Positions 8,422 to 15,428 of a stretch of DNA of 21,241 nucleotides are shown in pieces; the first letter of the stretch is position 1, and each line of letters opens with the position of its first letter. The notes below the pieces were generated by a model. The model ran no database searches. It was not told where the DNA came from and was given only the letters and a program-made list of their open reading frames with translations. Source of the DNA: Lachnospiraceae bacterium UBA7188 (GTDB lineage Bacteria; Bacillota; Clostridia; Lachnospirales; Lachnospiraceae). Location of the stretch: positions 1 to 21,241 of the forward strand of contig DKVC01000275.1 in assembly GCA_002490995.1 (NCBI GenBank), written 5' to 3'. The position numbers and the translations under genes were made by a program.

Positions 8422-10506
8422 TCAATCCGAAGTAATCACGGAAATGGGGCTGTTCTCCGGCAGATTTTCCAGAATGGTGTTCTGTCCGCACCACACAGTC
8501 CGGAAATCGCTTAAACTTTCGAGAGGCTTTAAACTTGTAACATTATTATCCGTAATATCCAGATACTGCAGTTTGGGAAGCTTTTCCACAAAATCGATGC
8601 TGTCCAGCTTCAGAGAGGCCAGATAGAGCTCTGTCAGGTTCGGAAAATGTTCAAACATATCGTAATGCTCCGACAGGCTGACGGCATCCCCGTTATTATA
8701 GGTGGGGTCTTTCAAAATAGTGATGTCGTCCATGGATAAAATCTCCAGCGTCTCATTGGTGGGGATATTGTCGAAATTCATTCCCACCTGGCACTCGTCC
8801 AGATACAGACAGCGCAGTGTAGGAATACCGAATATCTCTTCAATGTTGCCAAATACAGAGGTATCTTCCAGGCTCAGCGTGGTCAGGTTCGGGAGATGTG
8901 TCAGCGGCTCCAGGGAATCCACATAGGAGGAGAAGTCGTTGATCACCAGCGTAGTCAGGTTCTGCATGGAGGTGACGGCATCCAGCTCCCACCCGGAACA
9001 ATCCTCCAGAGCCAGGTAGGTGACGCTGGCGGCATCCTTCAGGGGAGCGAGGTCTCCGGCATATTTTACGGAAAGCCACTGCAGCTGCGCCATCCCGGCA
9101 AGGGACGGAAGGGTTCCGCCGTAATTTAATTCCAGCTCCAGCTCGGTCAGCTGAGTCAGTCCGCTGATGACAGAATAGTCGTCAATCTCGGTATTGCCAA
9201 TCAGGGACAGAAAGGTGAGCCCGGCACAGGACTCCAGGGCACTGATGCTGGAAACCTGGGTATCCTCGATGCCGAAGCTGGTCAGATTCGGCATCTGCCT
9301 GATGAAATCGATGCTTTTCAGCTGAGAGGACTGAATGCGCAGTTCCTCCAGGTTTGTCAGGGACATAAGCGGGCTGTAGTCGTTCACGTCCTCACAGTCG
9401 GTCAGCTGCAGGCCAAGCAGGTCAGGGAACTGTGACAGGGCGGAGATATCTTCCACGGATTCATAGTTCAGCGACAGGTACAGTAAATTCGGGAAAGCGT
9501 CCATTCCGCTCAGGTTATGTTTAAAAATGCTGTCATACACACCCAGGTCGGTGATATTTTCCGGGTGTGGGATAATATCAGCCAGTTCCTCGAAGGTATT
9601 CTCCGCATAGACTCCGTACAGATTGTCCAGACCATTCAGGTCGCCTTTTTCCAGATCATCATCTATGGAAAACCACTCCAGTCCCGTAAAGGAGGAAAGG
9701 TCGGAAAGATCCATTCCGTAATCTGACTGGTAAGTCAGGGTCTGGGTGTCTCCGTCTGAAAGCTGGTAATAAATTTGCCTGTCGTCCCTGTTTAGCTGCA
9801 GGGCGGTGAGGCTGGCGTATTCGTCTGATGTAATGCTCTGGTAAGGCTTTTCCCAGATGGCTTCCGCAACCAGGCAGAAAAACTCGGACTGCGGTAATAC
9901 AGCATCGGAAGAGCTGTTCGAGGAGTCTCTGGAGCCGGAGCCCTGAGAGGAAGCGGATTCCCGGTCCGACGATACGCTGCTCTCTGCTCTGTTGGAGGCG
10001 GAAGAGCTGTTTCTTGAATTGCTATTTATAAGGTGGTCCAGAGCGCCGGAGCGGAAGAGCACGATTCCCACCAGAGCCGCCAGAGAGACAACAGCCAGAG
10101 TCACTGCCGTCACGATGGCAACGGCAGGATTGCTGTCACCGCTGCTTTTGGGCGGTGTGTAGGTTCCGGAGGCGGACTGCTGTGAGGTGCTGCCGGAGCC
10201 TGAACCGTATCCGCCGGTGCCGGCAGTACCAGTCTGTTGTCCCGAACCATATCCGCCGGTGCTTTGGTAGCCGGACTGTCCGGAAGAACTGTACCCTCCG
10301 GCATTCTGGTAGCCGGACTGCCCGGAAGAACCGTAAGCGCCGGTAGCCTGATAACCGGCCTGCTGTGAAGAATTGTATGTCCCGCCGTTTGCCGCCTGCT
10401 CACTCTGGCTCCTGATGTAGTAGCCGCATTTCTTACAGGTCATCCGGCCGTTCATCATTTTCAGTTTTGTGCCGCACATGGGGCATTTTGTCGATTCTTT
10501 TGCCAT
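8422..10506 (-). CDS. Zinc-ribbon, Gly/Ser/Tyr/Gln low-complexity, single-TM, leucine-rich-repeat protein
   Basis: A 694-residue protein. The start chosen is the ATG at 10506, just before KESTKC; in-frame ATGs 12 and 18 bases upstream are possible alternatives. Domain order: an N-terminal zinc ribbon with C8, C11, C24 and C27 (CPMCG and CKKCG); a low-complexity tract (about 35-120) rich in G, S, Y and Q, with 14-residue repeats containing SGYQ and GGY; one membrane helix (about 128-151, AVAIVTAVTLAVVSLAALVG); a Ser-rich linker (about 160-205); a small domain; and an LRR array from about 270 to the C terminus, with units such as LTNLEELRIQSSQL, MPNLTSFGIEDTQV and LPKLQYLDITDNNV. The units have the 21-23-residue SDS22/internalin-like pattern. 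No signal peptide is present. By the positive-inside rule the zinc ribbon and low-complexity tract are probably cytoplasmic and the LRR outside. The function is unknown; the LRR suggests ligand or surface recognition. Confidence 0.85.
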   Translation of the reverse strand: MAKESTKCPMCGTKLKMMNGRMTCKKCGYYIRSQSEQAANGGTYNSSQQAGYQATGAYGSSGQSGYQNAGGYSSSGQSGYQSTGGYGSGQQTGTAGTGGYGSGSGSTSQQSASGTYTPPKSSGDSNPAVAIVTAVTLAVVSLAALVGIVLFRSGALDHLINSNSRNSSSASNRAESSVSSDRESASSQGSGSRDSSNSSSDAVLPQSEFFCLVAEAIWEKPYQSITSDEYASLTALQLNRDDRQIYYQLSDGDTQTLTYQSDYGMDLSDLSSFTGLEWFSIDDDLEKGDLNGLDNLYGVYAENTFEELADIIPHPENITDLGVYDSIFKHNLSGMDAFPNLLYLSLNYESVEDISALSQFPDLLGLQLTDCEDVNDYSPLMSLTNLEELRIQSSQLKSIDFIRQMPNLTSFGIEDTQVSSISALESCAGLTFLSLIGNTEIDDYSVISGLTQLTELELELNYGGTLPSLAGMAQLQWLSVKYAGDLAPLKDAASVTYLALEDCSGWELDAVTSMQNLTTLVINDFSSYVDSLEPLTHLPNLTTLSLEDTSVFGNIEEIFGIPTLRCLYLDECQVGMNFDNIPTNETLEILSMDDITILKDPTYNNGDAVSLSEHYDMFEHFPNLTELYLASLKLDSIDFVEKLPKLQYLDITDNNVTSLKPLESLSDFRTVWCGQNTILENLPENSPISVITSD
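10234..10359 (-). repeat. 42-bp tandem repeat encoding SGYQ/GGY low-complexity units
   Basis: Three units (10318-10359, 10276-10317 and 10234-10275, read on the minus strand) encode 14-residue blocks of the form SGYQNAGGYSSSGQ. They lie in the predicted cytoplasmic part of the LRR protein. Tyrosine recurs every 6-8 residues. Confidence 0.85.
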
Positions 10507-10590
10507 AGTATTCCTCATCTCCATCTTGTGGTTTTATGATATTTTGTTTTGCCGCAGGCTTTATTCTTGGAACTTATACTGCACACAGGT

Positions 10591-10656
10591 TATACTCGCG
10601 AGCGCATTCATTTTCCAGTGCATTGTTCTACAATACAGATGCGCTCGCTCGTTATA
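10591..10656. repeat. Inverted repeat built from two copies of an AATGCGCTCGCGAGTATAAC-type motif
   Basis: Arms GCGAGCGCAT (10598-10607) and ATGCGCTCGC (10639-10648) pair perfectly, with a further 5 of 6 pairs outside, around a 31-base loop. Each arm is a copy of a 20-base motif also seen at 10900-10915 and 15392-15411. Read on the minus strand, the left copy reads AATGCGCTCGCGAGTATAAC. Confidence 0.8.
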
Positions 10657-10812
10657 CATTTATGTTGGCAAATGTTTCTGACCATGAGTATAAATTTGCA
10701 GTACAACCCGGCTGCAGACTGCCAGCCAGGTGCTTCCCCGGGACACCACTGTAAATCCTGGCGGTCTGCAGTAGATACTGACGGTCTTAAACATTTGCCA
10801 AATATAATGTAT
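10654..10812. repeat. Large imperfect palindrome (about 159 bp foldback)
   Basis: A perfect 13-bp inverted repeat, TTGGCAAATGTTT (10665-10677) with its complement at 10789-10801, is extended outward by ATACATT (10654-10660) and its complement. Inside are further paired segments: GACC-T-AGTAT-type sequence, then CTGCAGACTGCCAG (10712-10725) against CTGGCGGTCTGCAG (10758-10771) with one mismatch, then GGTG/CACC near the tip. The whole segment can fold as one long interrupted hairpin. Part of its left arm (10664-10696) recurs at the 3' end of addB. Confidence 0.85.
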
Positions 10813-10813
10813 G

Positions 10814-10915
10814 GTGGGCGCTTCTGCAATATATACTGCATGTCAATGAAATTTGCAGTAAACTACAACGAGAGACAGGTGCCTCTGTTGACAGGAGTGA
10901 ATGCGCTCATGAGTA
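10814..10915 (+). repeat. Dispersed element, copy A (three conserved blocks)
   Basis: Blocks GTGGGCGCTTCTGCAA (10814-10829), AGTAAACTACA (10857-10867) and AATGCGCTCATGAGTA (10900-10915) occur in the same order and orientation upstream of addB (15252-15407). Identities are 15/16, 10/11 and 14/16, with different interior sequence. The TGAATGCGCTC-GAGTA end (10898-10915) is also inverted-repeated at 10593-10610 (16/18), so a 323-bp segment is bounded by inverted ends. Confidence 0.75.
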
Positions 10916-10916
10916 C

Positions 10917-10945
10917 ATTATAGCAGATTGGGTACATTTTGCAAA
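10917..10945 (-). promoter_or_regulatory. Sigma-A-type promoter, probably for the LRR gene
   Basis: On the minus strand, TTTGCA (10940-10945) is followed by a 17-base spacer and a perfect TATAAT (10917-10922). Predicted transcription starts near 10910, about 400 bases before the LRR start codon, and would run through the palindromic region. The -10 box lies directly upstream of the conserved AATGCG-GAGTA block. Confidence 0.65.
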
Positions 10946-10961
10946 CCGGGTACTTTTTCAA

Positions 10962-10985
10962 TTTTTAGGGAACGTTTTTAGGGAA
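10962..10985. repeat. 11-bp direct repeat TTTTTAGGGAA, period 13
   Basis: Perfect copies at 10962-10972 and 10975-10985 are separated by CG. They lie upstream of the minus-strand promoter at 10917-10945 and just downstream of the radical SAM stop. A period near one helical turn would suit a dimeric regulator bound on one DNA face; no regulator is identified. Confidence 0.6.
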
Positions 10986-11072
10986 TATGACGGCGAATTG
11001 TTGAAATCAATCATTCCTGCTGCGACAGAACCTGAAGGTTCGCGAAGCGATTCCTGTAATGTACTGCAGGTT

Positions 11073-11951
11073 TCATCGGTATGCAGTAGAAAATAAGGAC
11101 AATTGCTCATACCGCTCCGGAAATTCATGCAGATATTGAAAACAGGCATCCACATCACAGAGAATGCCGTTTTCTCTGCAAATTTTATAAAACAGCGCCA
11201 TCAGCTCCTGATTCCGCTCACTGGGAATTTCATAGGCGTTACCGTAGCGCCGGCGGTATTTTTCCTTCAGCCCCGGGAAATGCCTGTCCAGGGCGGCGTA
11301 ATAGTATTCCCGGTCCCCTTCCCGCAGGGTCATGCCCATGCCGAAGCAGATGATGCCGTGTACCTTTGCCTGAATGCAGTAATCCAGAATTCCTCTGATA
11401 TTTTCCTCCGTATCGTTGATGAAGGGCAGGATGGGGGACAGCCAGACCACGGTGGGGATGCCGTTATCCCGAAAAATCTCCAGTGCCCTTACCCGCTCCC
11501 TGGTGGTGCATACATTGGGCTCCAGGATGCGGCAGAGTTCTTCGTCGTAAGTGGTCAGTGTCATCTGAACTACACATTTTGCGTTTTCGTGGATGCGTTT
11601 CAGCAGATCCAGGTCACGCAGAATCCGGTCGGATTTGGTCTGAACGGAAACGCCGAATCCGTAGCGTTCAATGATTTCCAGACATTTCCTGGTCAGTTCC
11701 AGCTGCTCCTCGCAGTGCATGTACGGGTCGCACATGGCGCCGGTCCCGATCATGCACTTTTTCCGTTTGGAGCGGAGGGCGCGTTCCAGCAGCCAGGGCG
11801 CATTCTGTTTCACCTCGATATCCTCAAAGGGGTGGGTGAACTGATAACATTTGCTCCGGCTGTCGCAGTAGATACACCCGTGGGTGCATCCGCGGTACAG
11901 GTTCATTCCGTTTTGGGCGGATAAGATTCCTTTGGCGTCTACGAAATGCAT
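11073..11951 (-). CDS. SPL-like (spore photoproduct lyase family) radical SAM protein with C-terminal QLSLF
   Basis: A 292-residue protein. The start ATG at 11951 is supported by AGGAGG (11960-11965) 8 bases upstream. The radical SAM CxxxCxxC motif is RGCTHGCIYCD, with C22, C26 and C29 binding a 4Fe-4S cluster. Downstream are IGTGAMCDPYM, VSVQTKSDRILRDLDLL and VVWLSPILPFIND, typical of the SPL/COG1533 family. Spore photoproduct lyase repairs thymine dimers; this shorter relative shares the fold but its substrate is unknown. Many members of this group are described only as SPL-family radical SAM proteins. The chain ends with QLSLF (coded at 11091-11105) followed by STAYR. QLSLF matches the bacterial beta-clamp-binding pentapeptide, which suggests a replication- or repair-linked role. 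It is divergent from the MATE gene across a 273-base gap. Confidence 0.88.
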   Translation of the reverse strand: MHFVDAKGILSAQNGMNLYRGCTHGCIYCDSRSKCYQFTHPFEDIEVKQNAPWLLERALRSKRKKCMIGTGAMCDPYMHCEEQLELTRKCLEIIERYGFGVSVQTKSDRILRDLDLLKRIHENAKCVVQMTLTTYDEELCRILEPNVCTTRERVRALEIFRDNGIPTVVWLSPILPFINDTEENIRGILDYCIQAKVHGIICFGMGMTLREGDREYYYAALDRHFPGLKEKYRRRYGNAYEIPSERNQELMALFYKICRENGILCDVDACFQYLHEFPERYEQLSLFSTAYR

Positions 11952-12103
11952 GTTGTAATCCTCCTGTTACGATTCCGCAGTCTGCAATACTATGCCTGAC
12001 TAAGCTGTCCACGGCGGGCATATATAGCCGGCGGTCTTTCGTTGCTGGTTACTGCAAAGCGCAGCGGCGTACAGTATAAATGATAAATACGGAAAGCATA
12101 TGG

Positions 12104-12120
12104 AAATCATAACATGATTT
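12104..12120. promoter_or_regulatory. 17-bp palindrome, candidate operator upstream of the MATE promoter
   Basis: AAATCAT-AAC-ATGATTT is a perfect 7-3-7 inverted repeat. It lies 20 bases upstream of the MATE -35 box and 153 bases upstream of the divergent radical SAM start. This position and symmetry would suit a dimeric TetR- or MarR-type regulator, but no such regulator is encoded nearby. The rest of the 11952-12140 gap shows only one further TACTGCA copy (12050). Confidence 0.4.
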
Positions 12121-12140
12121 GCGGAAACAGACAATATCTG

Positions 12141-12169
12141 TTGCCATTGAACCGGAAGTCTGGTACAAT
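12141..12169 (+). promoter_or_regulatory. Extended -10 sigma-A promoter of the MATE gene
   Basis: TTGCCA (12141-12146), a 17-base spacer and TACAAT (12164-12169) preceded by TGG, which gives a TGn extended -10. Predicted transcription starts near 12176, 49 bases before the MATE start codon. Confidence 0.8.
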
Positions 12170-12224
12170 TTTATTCAGGATTCAAGGAACAGGACAGGCG
12201 GCAAAGGGACAGGAGGAAAAACAA

Positions 12225-13604
12225 ATGGCAGAACAGAGCAGAAAGCAGGATATGGGAAGCGGCAGCATTCCCGGATTGATGTTGAATCTGGCGATTCCTG
12301 CTGTGGTAGCACAGCTGATCAACATGCTGTACAACATTGTGGACAGAATTTATATCGGGCACATACCGGAGGCGGGGGCGTCCGCTCTTACCGGGGTGGG
12401 ATTGTTTCTGCCTATTTTAATGATGATCAATGCTTTTGCCATGCTGGCAGGTTCGGGCGGTGCGCCCCGGGCCGCCATTGCCATGGGGAAAAATGACAGA
12501 CAGGAAGCGCAGAAGATACTGGGCAATTGCTTTTCCGTGCTGATGCTGTTCGCGGTGGCGCTGACGATTGTGTTTTATATCTTTGCCCCCCAGCTGCTGA
12601 GGCTCTTCGGCGCCAGCGACGTGACATTGCCGTACGCGCTGTCCTATTCCCGTATTTATATTCTGGGGATTGTGTTTGTGATGATTGTCATGGGGCTGAA
12701 TCCCTTTATCACCACCCAGGGCTTTGCCAAATTCAGCATGATTACCACGGTAGTGGGTGCGGTGTGCAATATTATTCTGGATCCGATTTTGATCTTCGGC
12801 TTTGGCATGGGGGTGCAGGGGGCGGCGGTTGCCACTGTCATCAGCCAGGCGGTCAGCGCGGTTTGGGTACTGCTTTTCCTGAGAGGTTCCAGAACCATGC
12901 TGAAGCTGACTGCCGCTGATATGAAAATAGATCCCCAGGTCATTCTGCCCTGCCTTGCTCTGGGAATCTCCACCTTTGTCATGCTGAGCACGGAGAGTAT
13001 CCTGAATATCAGCTTTAACAGCAGCCTGTCCCGTTTCGGCGGCGATGTGGCTGTGGGGGCCATGACCATCATATCCTCCTGCAATCAGCTGGTGACTCTG
13101 CCCCTGCAGGGAATCTGCCAGGGCGGGCAGCCGATTATGAGCTATAATTATGGCGCTGGTAAAAATGAGAGAGTGAAGCAGGCTTTTAAGTGTCAGTTTC
13201 TCGCCTGTACGTGCTATGCATCGCTGCTCTGGGTATTGCTTTTGCTGGTTCCCGGAGTATTCGCCGGGATTTTCAGCAGTGACGCCGCTCTGGTGGAATA
13301 TACGGTATGGGCGATGCGGATATACATGGCGGGTATCTTTTCCACAGGTGTACAGATTTCCTGCCAGCAGACCTTTATGGCACTGGGACAGGCGAAAATC
13401 AGCCTGCTGATGGCTTGTCTGAGGAAACTGGTGCTTTTGATTCCGTTGATTTTTATACTCCCTTTCGTATTTCCGGATAAAGTGTTCGGTGTGTTTGTGG
13501 CGGAGCCGGTGAGCGATATTATAGCAGCTTCTGTAACGGCAACCATGCTTTTCACGCGGCTGAACGGGATTCTGGAGAAAGGGGCCGGCGGAAGGAAGGC
13601 CTGA
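12225..13604 (+). CDS. MATE family efflux transporter
   Basis: A 459-residue polytopic membrane protein. The start is the ATG at 12225 because AGGAGG (12211-12216) lies 8 bases upstream and the predicted transcript begins near 12176. An open frame from 12114 lacks a ribosome binding site and begins before the transcription start. The sequence shows the MATE pattern of twelve hydrophobic segments in two halves. It has the N-terminal LNLAIPAVVAQLINMLYNIV segment with the conserved VDRIYIGH after it, and the mid-protein GQPIMSYNYGAGKNERVKQA that opens the second half. MATE proteins expel cationic drugs or metabolites using sodium or proton gradients; the substrate here cannot be told. Length is normal. 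A membrane-protein gene follows 76 bases later on the same strand and may be co-transcribed. Confidence 0.95.
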   Translation: MAEQSRKQDMGSGSIPGLMLNLAIPAVVAQLINMLYNIVDRIYIGHIPEAGASALTGVGLFLPILMMINAFAMLAGSGGAPRAAIAMGKNDRQEAQKILGNCFSVLMLFAVALTIVFYIFAPQLLRLFGASDVTLPYALSYSRIYILGIVFVMIVMGLNPFITTQGFAKFSMITTVVGAVCNIILDPILIFGFGMGVQGAAVATVISQAVSAVWVLLFLRGSRTMLKLTAADMKIDPQVILPCLALGISTFVMLSTESILNISFNSSLSRFGGDVAVGAMTIISSCNQLVTLPLQGICQGGQPIMSYNYGAGKNERVKQAFKCQFLACTCYASLLWVLLLLVPGVFAGIFSSDAALVEYTVWAMRIYMAGIFSTGVQISCQQTFMALGQAKISLLMACLRKLVLLIPLIFILPFVFPDKVFGVFVAEPVSDIIAASVTATMLFTRLNGILEKGAGGRKA

Positions 13605-13680
13605 TGTGTGGGCAGCATCTAAGGAATAGATTAGAATAAAACTGCAGACAAATGCGCCTGCCGGCAGAATGGAGGAAAAT

Positions 13681-15240
13681 GTGAAAAGAAATGTGATGGC
13701 CCTGGCCTGGGTGATCCTGTGTTTTGTATTTTTAACGGTTTTCCGTATAAAGGGGCCGGCACCTGCAGGGGGGCTGTTTCTCTGTGCCATGCTGGCGTAT
13801 CTGATAAGCGGTTGTCTGGTATTGTGCCGACATGACAGAGTACAGCGGCTGCTGCGGGTATTTCCAGGAAATAAGGCGGAGGCGTGGTTTTACGGTAAAT
13901 TTACGGATACCGCCCTGTTTTTTATGGCATGGGGAATCCTGCTGCTTTTCTGGCTTCCCGCTTATCTGGCGTTGTTTCCCGGCACTTTCGGCTATGATGT
14001 GCCGGAGCAGATGCAGCAGTTTTTCGGTGTAATGCCGCTGACTTCCCATCATCCGGTGGCGCATACCTGGCTGGTGGGTATTTTTCTTGCAATGGGTGAG
14101 CGTTTCTTTCACAGCTGGCAGGCGGGCTTTGCGGTGTTTTCCTTTCTTCAGGGAATGGTGGTGACCGGCAGCCTGGCCTGTTCTTTTGTATTTTTGAAGC
14201 GGAGAGGCGTTCCCCTGTCCGTTATGGCAGCGGGTTTATTGGGGAGTGCACTGCATCCGATTCTGCAGATCTTAAGCTTTAATGCTACAAAGGATACCCT
14301 GTTCGGGGCTTTTTTCCTGCTTTTTATGACAGCGTTTCTGGCATTTCCGGAGAAAGGCTCCGGCTGCAGAAGGATAGCCTGTGTCCGGCTGGTTCTCACC
14401 GGGGTATTGATGTGTCTGCTGCGGAACCAGGGGATTTATCTTATTCTGGTGCTTGCCGTTTTCTGCCTTCTGTTCCGGGCGGGAAGGGGGCTCCGGACAG
14501 GATGTCTGGGGATGATTTTTCTTGTGAGCGAATGCTTTTTTCTGTTTTTCCGCATTGCGCTGGGAATTCCTGAGGGAGATAAAAGAGAGATGCTCTGTGT
14601 CCCCATGCAGCAGGTGGCTCTGGTGTGGCAGAACAGGGAGAATGCCGATATCAGCCCCGAACAGATTGAGGCGGTGGAGGAGCTGATTGAGCGGGAGGCG
14701 CTGGAAAATTATATGCCGGAGTGCGCGGACCCTGTGAAAAGCGGATTCCGGACACCTGTCCTGACGGAAAACCCGGGAAAATATCTGGGGCTTTACCTGG
14801 AACTGGGGCGGCAAAATCCCGGCCTGTATGGGAGCGCGCTGCAGGCGCTGGTGCTTCCTTATATTGACGGCAGCATTTATCGTATCCCGGAGACAACCAT
14901 GGAATTCACTTTTCCGAATGCAAATATCTGGGGGATCGAAAGACACAGTCTGTTTTCTTCCTATGAGGCGTATCTGTCGGGGGTGGTGTCCAGTCCGGTA
15001 TGTGTGTTTCTCTTACAGCCCGGTATGGCTGTGTTTCTGCTGATCATCCTGTCAGGGGTGGCTGTTTCGGGAAGGAACAGCCGGTTGTTTCTGGGGATTT
15101 TGCCGGCAGCACTGTTCTTTGGGACGCTTATGCTGAGCTCAGGGGCATTGCTGCGCTATCTTTATCCGCTTATGCTTTCAACGCCGCTTTTGCTGGGGAT
15201 GTTATTCAGCGAAGCATATTCAGGGCATTTCAATATATAA
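13681..15240 (+). CDS. DUF6020-like polytopic membrane protein (GT-C glycosyltransferase-like)
   Basis: A 519-residue membrane protein with about a dozen hydrophobic segments. The start chosen is GTG at 13681 because GGAGG (13671-13675) sits 5 bases upstream. An in-frame ATG at 13669 is possible but has no Shine-Dalgarno and would overlap this site. The loop after the third hydrophobic segment has LFPGTFGYDVPEQ and then SHHPVAHTWLVG. A proline/acidic/HHP loop of this kind is typical of the DUF6020 group, which I believe resembles GT-C type lipid-linked sugar transferases. A later NATKDTLFGAFFLLF segment is also typical. Two extracellular-looking loops lie near residues 300-390 and 400-435. 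The enzymatic role is inferred only from this resemblance. It follows the MATE gene, probably in the same transcript, and is followed by a foldback element rather than a clear terminator. Confidence 0.75.
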   Translation: MKRNVMALAWVILCFVFLTVFRIKGPAPAGGLFLCAMLAYLISGCLVLCRHDRVQRLLRVFPGNKAEAWFYGKFTDTALFFMAWGILLLFWLPAYLALFPGTFGYDVPEQMQQFFGVMPLTSHHPVAHTWLVGIFLAMGERFFHSWQAGFAVFSFLQGMVVTGSLACSFVFLKRRGVPLSVMAAGLLGSALHPILQILSFNATKDTLFGAFFLLFMTAFLAFPEKGSGCRRIACVRLVLTGVLMCLLRNQGIYLILVLAVFCLLFRAGRGLRTGCLGMIFLVSECFFLFFRIALGIPEGDKREMLCVPMQQVALVWQNRENADISPEQIEAVEELIEREALENYMPECADPVKSGFRTPVLTENPGKYLGLYLELGRQNPGLYGSALQALVLPYIDGSIYRIPETTMEFTFPNANIWGIERHSLFSSYEAYLSGVVSSPVCVFLLQPGMAVFLLIILSGVAVSGRNSRLFLGILPAALFFGTLMLSSGALLRYLYPLMLSTPLLLGMLFSEAYSGHFNI

Positions 15241-15251
15241 GATTACAATGA

Positions 15252-15407
15252 GTGGGCGCTTCTTCAACGCAAAACAGCAAGGCGATAAATATAGTAAACG
15301 ACATTAGTTCCTGTTCTTGATTGTCTGGAAAACGTATATTCTACGATATCAGCGATATATCCAGGTACAGAAGGAAATGCCGTTTACTATAAATGCGTTC
15401 ACGAGTA
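15252..15407 (+). repeat. Dispersed element, copy B, upstream of addB
   Basis: It shares three ordered blocks with 10814-10915: GTGGGCGCTTCTTCAA (15252-15267), AGTAAACGACA (15293-15303) and AATGCGTTCACGAGTA (15392-15407). The spacing between the first two blocks is nearly the same (43 and 41 bases between block starts). The second interval is longer here (99 against 43) because it holds an added hairpin. The last block extends to TATAAC, as does the inverted copy at 10589-10608. Confidence 0.75.
15291..15390 (+). repeat. 100-bp foldback hairpin 38 bases before addB
   Basis: ATAGTAAACGACATT (15291-15305) pairs with AATGCCGTTTACTAT (15376-15390) with one mismatch. Inside, CTGGA (15325-15329) pairs with TCCAG, and TATAT with ATATA, around a loop near 15340-15354. 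In RNA this forms one long interrupted hairpin just before the addB ribosome binding site (GGAG, 15414-15417), so it could affect addB expression. It is not followed by a U-tract and is not a simple terminator. Confidence 0.7.
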
Positions 15408-15428
15408 TAACAGGGAGAGTTTAAAAGG

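Larger units (their letters stand above)
10507..11072. other. Gene-free structured region upstream of the LRR gene
   Basis: These 566 bases separate two minus-strand genes. Open frames in it lack ribosome binding sites and protein-like composition. It contains two large inverted-repeat structures (10591-10656 and 10654-10812), a block-conserved element shared with the addB upstream region (10814-10915), a good minus-strand promoter (10917-10945), an 11-bp direct repeat (10962-10985) and a small hairpin (GAACCT-GA-AGGTTC type, near 11029). If the promoter is used, the LRR mRNA would carry a highly structured leader of about 400 nt. Confidence 0.7.
10577..11088. repeat. Cluster of seven TACTGCA motifs on both strands
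   Basis: TACTGCA occurs on the plus strand at 10577, 10834 and 11062. Its complement TGCAGTA occurs at 10697, 10767, 10854 and 11082. About 0.06 occurrences would be expected in 512 bases at equal base frequencies on two strands. An eighth copy lies at 12050, beyond the other end of the radical SAM gene. Several copies extend to TACTGCAAAT or TACTGCAGAC. They could be regulator binding sites or conserved parts of the repeat elements. Confidence 0.75.

Noticed and set aside
10549..10923. Open frames of 70-124 codons on both strands in the 10.5-10.9 kb gap.
   Set aside because: They have no ribosome binding sites and run through palindromic DNA; the region is better explained as structured non-coding sequence.
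12114..12224. An upstream in-frame start for the MATE protein, giving 37 extra residues.
   Set aside because: It precedes the predicted transcription start and lacks a ribosome binding site; AGGAGG at 12211-12216 fixes the start at 12225.
12417..13790. A 457-codon minus-strand frame across the MATE gene.
   Set aside because: The MATE protein is well supported on the plus strand; this frame is rich in His and Gln with no recognisable motif.
15384..15411. TTTACT-17-TATAAC as the addB promoter.
   Set aside because: The predicted start near 15418 would fall after the addB ribosome binding site (15414-15417), leaving it out of the mRNA.
15377..15424. A 15-codon frame just before addB as a possible leader peptide.
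   Set aside because: The upstream AAGGA is only one or two bases from the ATG, too close for a working ribosome binding site, and it lies in the arm of the foldback hairpin.
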